Assembly: GCA_021234155.1 (NCBI GenBank)
Contig: JAJEKV010000003.1
Coordinates: 19,574,386-19,638,385, forward strand
Reading direction: 5' to 3'
Source of the DNA: Isoetes taiwanensis
Lineage: Eukaryota > Streptophyta > Lycopodiopsida > Isoetales > Isoetaceae
Length of the DNA: 64,000 nucleotides
The notes under the pieces were generated by a model. It had not been told where the DNA came from. It worked only from the letters and a program-made list of their open reading frames with translations, and did not search any database. Position numbers and translations under genes: made by a program. Shown piece by piece: positions 36,181-45,010 of the stretch (position 1 is its first letter; every line of letters begins with the position of its first letter).

Positions 36181-37316
36181 AAGAATCACCATCTTCATAA
36201 CCAAATCAACGAAAGCTCTCCCTGATACACACTCTCGAGTCTCTCCTAATAGCCGCGGATACCGATGCTTATGTATATCCCCTCAATAGCGTCGTGCACC
36301 ATCCCCTCCATCATTAGGAATGTAATATTATTATATACCACTCCATATATGGCCTATGTATACAGTTTTATATGCCACCCGAACACCTACTTTGAAGACC
36401 TCCTTTTTAGTGCCTTGTTGTGTTGAATATACGTGTTGCTTCTCACTAAATTATGTTACCATTAAATTATATTACCATTAACAATAACAAGGACATATTA
36501 CAAGCCATGTGCTCATGTTTATTTAGCATCACTTCCCCAATCCCCCTCTCTATAATGCCTATCATAATTCCTCCAAGACATTGCACCCTTCTATGTGAGC
36601 ATTGAGCTAAAGCCTTCCTTTAGCTTCATGTTGTTTGAGGTTCATGGCATCCCCATGGATGTTGTCCAAACCTTGTTCTCCTTAGGCACAAAATTATAAC
36701 GTCAGGCTGTTTTATTGGAAACCAAGGCTGCGAAAATTTGCTCTCTTATGTACATTGCATCCCTTCAGCAAAGAGATGACAATATTTTAACAAGAAAGTT
36801 AAATAACAATAATTATCTGCTCACTCTACACGTAGAAGCAAGAAAAGGGCAAAGAATCAACCGAGGTACAACATTCTTATGGTTTCTATAGACTTCAGTG
36901 CTATTGTCGGTTTCAATATCAAATTTTAAGCAGCAACATTTCTATAGTGTCAATTGGTAAACATGAAACATACCCACAGCAGTGGAAGATTCTATCACAT
37001 GGTAGCATCCAGAAGTACAGAAACAAAATTAAATATCTTATTTAGAACTGTAGACTTTAACAAGAGAGCCCTGCATGATGAGTAAACATCCAGTCCAGAC
37101 ATGTTAATGCTGAACCATATTTCATCTTTGCAATCAGCAGATCCTGCAATAGCAGGCCTAACATGCAAGCTGTATTTCCAAACAAAAGTTTCCTATGTTT
37201 GGAAGTTGTGATAATTGCAGAAAACTAAGGAACATTTTAAAAAACATTCCTAGCGTTGGAGATAGCAGCCATAACGCCAGCATTATGTGATCAATCAACA
37301 AACTATTTTCATATTG
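36180..37316. other. 3' flank of the 152-codon gene, no repeat recognised
   Basis: A+T-rich with no open frame of note. The part near 37.0-37.3 kb may include the 3' untranslated region of the minus-strand gene ending at 37,470. No feature is otherwise supported. Confidence 0.5.
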
Positions 37317-37322
37317 TTTATT
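37317..37322 (-). terminator. Candidate polyadenylation signal AATAAA
   Basis: AATAAA on the minus strand lies about 150 bases after the stop codon of the gene at 37,470-37,928, at a usual distance for a plant 3' untranslated region. Confidence 0.5.
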
Positions 37323-37469
37323 GATAACTCTTCAGGCATTAGGGAGTACAATATCACAAACTCCATAGCCAGGAATGGAAAAAATCTCCATGTCAAGCTG
37401 ATGGAGCAAGAAATGACATCTGCAAGCAAGACATCCAAACAAGATGGGCCCAACAAAATGTCCTAATGT

Positions 37470-37928
37470 TTAATCAGAAGAATTGAGTTGTGTCAGCTCA
37501 GCCTTAAGCTGCTCCATTTTGAGGCCCATAGATCTCTGCACAGAACCTTTAGCCGCTTGATCAAGTCTTCCCAAAAGTGCCTCATATCTGTCCAACACAT
37601 CCTTCACAGCAGCTCTGGCAGTTTCGGCTTCATCATTGAAATACACTGTCTCTTTTGACTCCAAAGCCAGCTCGATTTCCTCTCGGGCCTCTGCAAACTT
37701 GCTATTTATCTCATCCATTTCTTTGCCATATCCATCGGCTGAAGAAAACCCTTTAAGCAGAAAGGATTGCAATCCAGTAACCTGTGTACTAGGCAAAGGT
37801 CTTAAAATCGCGCAAGGATTGCGAGAACAAGATGACACAGTGCGGGGTATTGAATTGGTATAGAAAAGAGAGAGGGAACCTATTGAAGATTTTGAAGGGG
37901 CGAACTTCCGGAGGAACCCCATTGCCAT
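37470..37928 (-). CDS. Small organelle-targeted (probably mitochondrial) plant protein of unknown function
   Basis: An intact 152-residue frame from ATG (37,926-37,928) to TAA. Residues 1-64 contain no acidic residue and carry Arg/Lys at 7, 8, 13, 29, 36, 43 and 59 among many Ser, which is typical of a mitochondrial presequence (a plastid one is possible). From residue 65 the protein is acidic and helical, with EAREEIELALESKETVYF (80-97), NDEAETARAAVKDVL (98-112) and the C-terminal QRSMGLKMEQLKAEL (131-145). I recall plant proteins with the same REEIE...ETVYF...RAAVK...QRSMGLK order; their function is not known to me. No membrane segment follows the presequence. Met 3 is an alternative start. 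No intron is needed. It is the only clean coding frame in a transposon-rich window, so it is probably under selection. Confidence 0.85.
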   Translation of the reverse strand: MAMGFLRKFAPSKSSIGSLSLFYTNSIPRTVSSCSRNPCAILRPLPSTQVTGLQSFLLKGFSSADGYGKEMDEINSKFAEAREEIELALESKETVYFNDEAETARAAVKDVLDRYEALLGRLDQAAKGSVQRSMGLKMEQLKAELTQLNSSD

Positions 37929-38063
37929 AGCTGAGACCTAATAATACAGTGTTTGCGTGGACGGCCAAAAGCACCTTGCTTTATTGTTTTGTTTACTATT
38001 CGTAGGACCCGTTTTCGAGAAAATGCTGCATTTTTTGGACCTAAAGCTTTTGTCGACGTGTGA

Positions 38064-38090
38064 CCTAATATAAGCGCCCACTTTATTGGC
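38064..38090 (-). promoter_or_regulatory. CCAAT box and TATA-like element of the 152-codon gene
   Basis: On the minus strand, CCAAT (38,085-38,089) is followed by GTGGGCGC and then CTTATATTAGG (38,064-38,074). The latter serves as a TATA-like box and also nearly matches a CArG box. It lies about 140 bases upstream of the ATG, giving room for a 5' untranslated region of about 100 bases. Confidence 0.45.
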
Positions 38091-38099
38091 TCGGCCAGG

Positions 38100-38720
38100 A
38101 GTTAGCGAACCAATCGGGTTAAGCTAGCGAGCTTGGAAAATTCGCGCAGAGCCGCCAGTTCGCTTCGCCGAACCCGTCTTGGCGTGTTTGGGCGTCGCCA
38201 GGCGTCAGTGGCCTTCCTCTGCGGCGGGTTAGCTGGGCGAGGAACATTTCGAGTTTGTGCGGGGATTAAACCACAGCGGCTGGCCCGTACATGATTAGCA
38301 CAGAGGCAGAGTAAAGTGGCGAGCACCAGCGCTTTACCCCACGGCGGCTCTGGCGGTATTTAGTATGGAGCTGCCACCCGGGATTCGCTGGTAGGCTGAC
38401 GATAAATTGGCCAGGCACCAACGCTCTGCCAAAGTATAGCGGGCGTAACTCAGGTTAGGGAGGTTACGGCTTAGGCGAACCCGACGCTTAATGCGAAATG
38501 GCCGTATGCCGTACAGCGGCGAGGGTTAGCTGGCCCGAATCCGTGACCGGTGGCGAATTCCACCGCAGTTCGCTTAGGCGAAGAACCAGGTTGGGCCTTA
38601 ACCGTTTGGGCCGACCGAGCAAGTAATATAGGGTGTCTTCTGCTGGCGAATTGGGTTGGACTTGTTGACCTCCCGGCTTTAGCCCAAAGCACGGGGAGGT
38701 TTCTAATCTTACTTAACTTG
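38100..38720. other. CpG-rich block upstream of the gene
   Basis: Markedly richer in G+C and CpG than its surroundings, with recurring GTTCGC / GGCGAAC words and a small palindrome GTTCGCTTCGCCGAAC near 38,158. Frames are open on both strands (for example 38,550-38,870 plus, 106 codons), as expected for stop-poor GC-rich sequence, with no recognised product. It may be a promoter-proximal unmethylated region or a GC-rich transposon end. Confidence 0.45.
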
Positions 38721-38940
38721 GGAGGTTTCTATGCAACGCTAACTGGAGGTTTCGGTGGTGCTAAGGTGCTTTTCCATGGACTGAGCAATTTGGATGAGAG
38801 TCCGGACCGAGTCGAAAGTATTCGTCGAGATTACTTTCTAAATGGAGTTCTTAATCTCGACCACTCGTGAGACCAGTCCAAAGTAATCGTCGAGATTACT
38901 TTACAAAATGAGTTCTTAATCTGACCACCAGTTCTTAGCT
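38690..38940 (+). repeat. Local tandem repeats: GGGAGGTTT words and a ~70-bp duplication
   Basis: GGGGAGGTTTCTA, GGGAGGTTTCTA and GGAGGTTTCGG occur 30-40 bases apart at 38,692-38,755. A ~70-bp unit containing GTCGAGATTACTTT, GAGTTCTTAATCT and GACCA follows twice, at about 38,798-38,868 and 38,872-38,935. Confidence 0.7.
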
Positions 38941-41415
38941 CATGGGAACATCGAGATAGCCGGACCAAACCTTTAGAAGCAGGTTTTTACATCATGGGAA
39001 AACACACCTTAACTTGGGGATTTCCATGAAATCAATACGATATTTTTATTCACGAGAGAGCAACTATTTATAAATGAATCTAAATTAAATGTCTCGGCCG
39101 GATTTAATTCCATGTTTTTGTTACACCTTTCTAATTTGGTTACGTGTTTCTTTTTCCGGCCAAACAAGCAATTCATGAAGCATAAGCGTCCATCTTTACA
39201 GCGATTTGAGGAGATGGATTTAGTCCGCGATTTTCCAGTGGATTTGAAGCGGAGGCACCATCCTGATTGATTTTGCTTTTCTATGAATTTGATTAAGGAG
39301 GTTTCTTTTTCATACAAATTGGGTGTCTGCTGTAGGATTTGTCCAAGGTTTATCAAGATTTGGGTTAGACAAAATATAGTGTAGGCGAGGAGGAAGGAGT
39401 GCATCTGCTTGGCCCGATGTGCCAGCCCGGCTCTTTTGGTAGGTTATTACAATCATAAATGTTTGTTGATGGTAATATATGTCCTGTTAACGATCATAAG
39501 ACTGGCGAGGATACTTTGTTTAATAATATTCAGAAACCAGAGGATAGAACTTTAATTTGTACATGTAGTAAGATTATCCCGAGGATAATCAAAAAGGAAA
39601 CTGAAAGGGTACATTAAGGTGAAGGCGAAGGCCGAGAATCACCTAATGTATACCTTTATTACTGGAGTCGTGCAGGTCTACTCCTTCGTTCTCATGATTG
39701 AGCTGCAGTGCGTGGTGATTCTTCTCCTAATGTATACTTTAACATTTATGGTGTGTTGGCCGGTCCCGAAGCGGATGTCTTTGATACAAAAGATGATCTA
39801 ATAGATGGATATCTACGCAGGTTAAATGGGGTTTTTCGGATCGCTTATTAGTAGCAGTGGCAAAAGATATTGACACTTATAGTAGAACATGTAAAATTTT
39901 GGGTTAAATTTTTTTTTGAATGCTGTTACATATATGGAAAGGAAATGCAGATAGTGGTGCTCACACGGGTAATTACATCACCTCTAATATATGTGATGTT
40001 CAGATTTTGTGAATAGACAGCATTGTGCCTTTATATCCTATGAAAAGTTTATGCAGGTTGAACCTTACAATTTGCCATGTTTTATGCTATATTCAGTTCG
40101 GAATCTATTGTTTAAGGATGGCCTGAAATGTTTACACATTACGATGGCAATATGACTCTATAATCTTAGTGTAATATGTGAAAGAGAGCTTTCAATGCTG
40201 TTTTGAATAAAACCCAGTATTGTTTCATGTACTGTGAATTAAGAATCAAAGTTTTACATTGAAAGTAGTAAAAAATAATAATGTATCTAGGTTCATTGAT
40301 ACCATATAATAGTAAAACTGAAATATCCCAAGTCTAGAATATTATTGGTTGTTACTGCAAAAGAACTTCATGGTTACAACATTTGTAATTAGAAATAATG
40401 ATGTGGTACAGCAGTGCCACAATACATTGTTTATGCATAGTATTGTTAGAAGCAAACCATAATGGCCATTGTTATAAAATCTTCCCTTTCTCATTGATAA
40501 CAGGAACTATATTTTCCAGAAGATGAGTAAGTATTACATTATGTTGAAAGTAAATGTGGATTGTATATACTTTAAGTTGATTAAGGATTTAATTGGTGAA
40601 CCTGTTATCCATAGATTGATGTACCAGACTATGATCTACTAGATCATAGGATGGAATGATTAGGCTACGGAGGGATTGACCAAAGTAGTTTGATGGGCTA
40701 GTAGGATTGTTGTCCGAACTAGTTATGTCCGTTTTTGTTTTTGTCGAGCTGAACCCGACATGGTAGGTGCATATTGAGATTACGCTCTTTTGAGAACAGG
40801 ACCGCGGTAGAATGTTGTGAGGAAGCGGTGAACTTCTGGGCTTCAGTTCTCATGGTACAGCCAGATATTAAATTTCCATATGGCCGGAGTGCACACCCAT
40901 GTTAACTCTCCATGTGGCCGAGGTCAAAGGTTAACACTTGAATCACGATCAAGAAGAGGTTGATCGACATCAAAGTGACTACTTCTAGCATTAGTACAAT
41001 AGCGGGGAAGAGAGACATAATAGCGGGGAAAAGGATCCGGAAGTGCGGATATGACTTATCGGTTTAGTGCATTATTAGGAAGGATAGTGATGGTTCTTGT
41101 TGTTTTGTCACGACCGTTCCCTATGATAATCATTGTCAGAATATATCTTCATATATCACATTTATCTTCTGTTAGCCCAACATCCATGCCTCCAACCCGT
41201 ATAGCTGAGTACTTGCCATAGTGTGCCAAATAGGTATGATTTGATATCACAATCAATGATTCTGCTCATGTGACGATATAGCATTTGATCCTGCTGAAGT
41301 TTATCCTGCTGCATTTTATTTCCTTCTAAATTTCTTCTTTGAATTTTTGTAAGTGGTCGTCTAGACATGTAGTCTAAGCAAATCTTTGGATATTTTTGCT
41401 AGGCTTTTTGCATAA
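38940..41415. other. Unassigned sequence
   Basis: A 131-codon minus frame (39,009-39,404) is Lys/Asn-rich and has no recognisable motif. The remainder is A+T-rich without features. Confidence 0.45.
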
Positions 41416-41418
41416 CTG

Positions 41419-41946
41419 ATAGATTTGGATGATTAGAGCTTTTGGTTTGATATATTTCGGCCTCACTTTGGAATTCTTATTGACGAAAACACTTTTTTCT
41501 TCCCTTCCTCCCTTTCCGCCTCCCTTTTCCTTTTTCCTTTCCCTTCCCTTTTTATCCTTTCCCCACCCTTTCGCTTTTTCCCTTTCTTTTTCCCCTTCTT
41601 TTTCACTTACGCTTTCCCTATGCATGTCCATTCCCTTTTCTCCACTTTTTTTGTGTGCCCCCTTCCCTCCTTTCCCCACCCTCTTTCCCCTTTTCCACTT
41701 TCCCTATTCCTCTTTTTCTTTTTCCTTTTCCACACCATAGTCATGACAACTCAGTATACAAGCGACTCCTGATTGCACTCGATGTTAGCAAAAAAGAGTG
41801 TATCAACAAGAAGGGTCATCCAGATGTAGTCGAGGTGAATATTAGGATGTTTTTTTTTTTCCCGATCGCGCATAAATTAATAGATTTAAATGATTAGAGC
41901 TTCTAGCTTACTATATTCCAGCCTCACTTTGGAATTCTTATTGATC
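41419..41946 (+). repeat. Direct repeats flanking a homopyrimidine tract
   Basis: Blocks of about 65 bases at 41,419-41,482 and 41,878-41,946 share ATAGATTT, GATGATTAGAGCTT / AATGATTAGAGCTT and GCCTCACTTTGGAATTCTTA. The second ends TTGATC, the first TTGACG. Between them lies a long C/T tract (41,490-41,735). Confidence 0.75.
41490..41735 (+). repeat. ~245-bp homopyrimidine (C/T) tract
   Basis: Nearly all C and T on the plus strand in runs such as TCCCTTTCCGCCTCCC and TTTTTCCTTTCCCTTCCC, with few interruptions (a short mixed stretch near 41,605-41,630). The long Ser/Phe/Pro-rich and Lys/Glu/Gly-rich frames on the two strands are by-products of this composition. Such tracts can form triplex (H-DNA) structures. 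Confidence 0.85.
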
Positions 41947-41949
41947 TTC

Positions 41950-42920
41950 GAATGGGTCAAGCTTATGCGGTGTTCTAGGGGTTAAATCCATATCTACGAG
42001 AAGTAGAAAAGTTAGAATCTGTTACATTTGTAGCCGATAAGCTTTAAGATGCTCCATTTCTAGCGACGAAAATCGTTATACACATTCATCATTTGTCGAG
42101 AATCCATGAAAGTTATTACGTACATTTGCATTTTAAATTTGTTTTGGTGGCGAGTTATTACTATTGGGTGGCCAGTCCACATACCAGAGGTTCTATTCAG
42201 CTTTGCATGTTGGCATGGAGGTTGTAGGCATCTGCAGAGCCAACATACAATTTATCCATGAGAGTGTGATGGATATTAGGAGGACTATATGGTAACATTG
42301 TTCTCGATGGAGGATCTACCATATTTTTCCCTAGAATCCCGACAATTGGATAGAGCAAAAAAAATTACTTCCAGTAGCATGAAGGTCAGGGCATTAGAGT
42401 GGTTGCACCATGAGAGAAAATAGTGTCACATCAACTCTAACAAGTAGTGACGATCTTAGAAATTGGCTATGTGAACAGTAAAAATGCAGGGGCGGGCAGT
42501 CATGTGAGCTATTCACATCACGTTGGGCGCACATCTCCTTACGAAATAAGACATGGTAGTAGGGGAATTATGTATTGCTAGAATACTAGGGACGCCGAAT
42601 GCCTGGCATTGCTCATTAGCTTCGTTTATTGATGTATTGTTTGATTTTCAGTTTTGCTTTATTTTGTTTCCAAACTTATAAAGATGAAGCCCATTCATTG
42701 GTGACATATCACAAACTGCATTATAGCAACACTCTTAAATTAATTCCCCTGAAACCCCTTTTGGTTTAGGTGCGCATATTCATACTAGGGTAAAGGCAGG
42801 AAACCTCAAATCATATGGCATTGTATAAAATCAACTGGATTTAAGATAATAAAAGTGGGGTTAAAATCTATTTTTTAAGATAACATAACCAATGGTAGTG
42901 CCTAGCTCATTTCATTTAGT
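41950..42920. other. Unassigned sequence
   Basis: No gene, RNA or long repeat seen. It may contain the left part of the repeat that becomes recognisable at 42,925. Confidence 0.45.
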
Positions 42921-42924
42921 TGAA

Positions 42925-43908
42925 TATGGAGAAATGATAATGTATGTTTATTTTTAACTCCTAATGGTGATGGTTGCATTTTGCATTATGCAGTACCATA
43001 ATGGGGCGTAATAATCCCATATGAACCATGGTTGGACTTTCTAGTGCATGAAATGTGTATTGGAATTTCACGATGTTGAATTAAGTGGCATGTGATTTGA
43101 TGATATTAGCTTATATAGGAATTATAATTCTTTGATGGTACCAGAGTAGGAGTAGATGGAGTGATCTAGACTCACCGTTCATACCTGATTAACTGTCGTT
43201 TGTTAGGGCATGGGCATTGGTACCTTGATTTCCGTCTTACCTGTTAAAGTGGTCTCAATGGACATGACATGGGTGTGCTTCACCCCTGCGGTAAGTTACC
43301 CATACTCTATGTCAGCGGCTTTGATCGGTAAGTTGACCTTACTTTCGGACAGAAAGGAATATTGGTTGCAATGTTTGATGCTACTTGATTGCATGATTAC
43401 CACGCTGGTCTTGAGCGTTGGAATTAAGCTACAATGCGTCGTATAGTGGATACTCATGGGTATAATTATGCATTGTGGATATGCTTATTGGACTAATAAG
43501 CGATTTAAAGACTCACAGTAGAAATTTGAGTTATTATTTCTAGGTTAATGCTTTGTGTTGTTGATGCTGGAGCATGAATAGATCCCTTGGTCCAGGTGTA
43601 CTGTCGTAGTTGATGGTCCATGCATGAAGTAGAATTATGGGAGAGTGGCCAAGCTTTAAGAGGCGAGTAGAAGTGTATGGATTGTCGGAGTTAAATAAAC
43701 TTAGTTATTATTATTATATATTGGCAGAGGCTATAATTATTAAGAACATTAATTGGTAGGGTTGCATATGGATTTAACAAAATATACAAGATTGATTTCT
43801 TTCTAAGCATGCATGTATTAATTTCTTGAGTTAGGAAACCCAAATATAGTCGTGGTAGAGATTGGTGGATCTGGTACTTAGAGATTGGCGGCTAGAAGGC
43901 AGTTACAA
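42925..43908 (+). repeat. ~1 kb dispersed repeat, copy 2 (LTR-like)
   Basis: Colinear and in the same orientation as 35,125-36,180. It ends GGCAGTTACA, compatible with an LTR end. The 152-codon gene lies between the two copies, so they are most simply two separate insertions (solo LTRs) rather than the two ends of one element. Confidence 0.7.
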
Positions 43909-43920
43909 TAAAATTGTAAC
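43902..43920. repeat. Perfect small hairpin at the repeat edge
   Basis: GTTACAAT, a three-base AAA loop, then ATTGTAAC. If GTTACA is the end of one LTR, the following TGTAACATTCCC would be the start-like sequence of another. Confidence 0.6.
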
Positions 43921-43921
43921 A

Positions 43922-44425
43922 TTCCCTAGCAGAGCGCCCTTAACCAACTGGGCAAAACCATCTAGATGTTTATGAGTGATCGCTACATTTGGGGTGTCTC
44001 ACGGAATCGACACTAAGATCCGCAAGTCTTGGGCAAAACCATCTAGATGTTTATGGATGGTCACTTCTACACATTTATCGCGGAATTGTCTGGGAGCGAC
44101 ACGAGATCCACTCGGCAGTCCCCATGGGTCCATTACGTCTCTCCCACTAGAACTATGCTTTCGTGTCGAGGATCGCCAGACCTATGACACACCATTGAAG
44201 TGGTGTCCAAGACCAAGTCATGACCCTCACCCAGATCCATGATGTGCTTGGGTGTGCCCCATGGAGACTTCGAACTTCGAGCCCGCTCACGATACCAAGC
44301 GTAGCGTTCCTAGCATACCCTTAACCAATTTGGGCAAAATCGTCTGGAACTTATCGGTGGTCAGCTTCACCCGTTGTACCCGATTAATCGCCGAGAATCG
44401 TACTGAGTCGGTGGTGCTGGTCCAT
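43922..44425 (+). repeat. Direct repeats with a D-arm-like CCCTTAACCAACTGGGC motif
   Basis: GCGCCCTTAACCAACTGGGC with AAAACCATCTAGATGTTTAT occurs at 43,933-43,972. TTGGGCAAAACCATCTAGA recurs at 44,029. ACCCTTAACCAATTTGGGCA recurs near 44,318. On the minus strand the core reads GCCCAGTTGGTTAAGGG, like a tRNA D arm or SINE A box, but no matching B box or cloverleaf follows. Confidence 0.5.
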
Positions 44426-44764
44426 TACGATGGAATACCTAGAATGACCAAAAAACCTAATGGAGGTGTTCCAGCTAACTTGGATTGTGCTTCCATCGAA
44501 TGCATTGGTACGCAAATAGATGGTCACTCAACAACCAAGGATAAAAGCAACAAGACTGGCTTCACTGGGAAAGAGTTAAAATATACAACAGAATGAAAAA
44601 GGTATGATATGTTTTTGTGCATCTATCAATTATTGTGGATGAATGCTTTAACACATGAAATAAATATAGCTATTGTGTATAGCTCAAAGGGATGAGACAT
44701 AACAAACAACCTTAGAGCAAGAATTGTCGATATTGCTACTAGCAGGATTGAAATAGCAAATAAG

Positions 44765-45010
44765 ATGGGAGATACTAAAAAGTTTCCACTGATGGATGCA
44801 ATGGTCTTAAAAAACATCGAATGGCTAGTTAATAACTTTTACATATCAGGAGTGGACAAGGCTACAAATAAATGCTGTTTGTCCAAGACACATCGGGGAA
44901 CCGGACTTTGGGCCGACTTAATAGCCATGATTTTCAGATCATACTTAAACACTGGCGAGGATGTGATAAAATCGGTCAAAGAAGTGGCGTACAAAGTATC
45001 TATTGATTAG
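44765..45010 (+). pseudogene. Possible reverse-transcriptase fragment of a non-LTR or Penelope-like element
   Basis: An 81-codon open frame contains NNFYISGVDKATNKCC. A segment of this type (hydrophobic residues, DKAxN, then C or V) precedes the catalytic fingers in some Penelope-like and related reverse transcriptases. No YxDD box in frame was found downstream. A block near 45.55 kb reads TMGGKFGSKLVG after frame breaks, which could be a decayed equivalent of the IPMGTNxAP loop. Family assignment is weak. Confidence 0.25.

Noticed and set aside
37636-37863. Open frame on the strand opposite the 152-codon gene
   Set aside because: It is a shadow of the gene, with no motif and no independent start context.
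38102-38870. Open frames in the CpG-rich block as genes
   Set aside because: Open frames occur on both strands at once with no recognisable motif, as expected from high G+C.
41374-41740. Lys/Glu/Gly-rich and Ser/Phe/Pro-rich open frames of about 100 codons on opposite strands
   Set aside because: They are by-products of the homopyrimidine tract, which lacks stop codons on both strands.
35125-43908. The two ~1 kb repeats as 5' and 3' LTRs of one retrotransposon
   Set aside because: The 152-codon gene and CpG-rich block lie between them, no polymerase motifs are seen in the interval, and the flanks show no matching target duplication.
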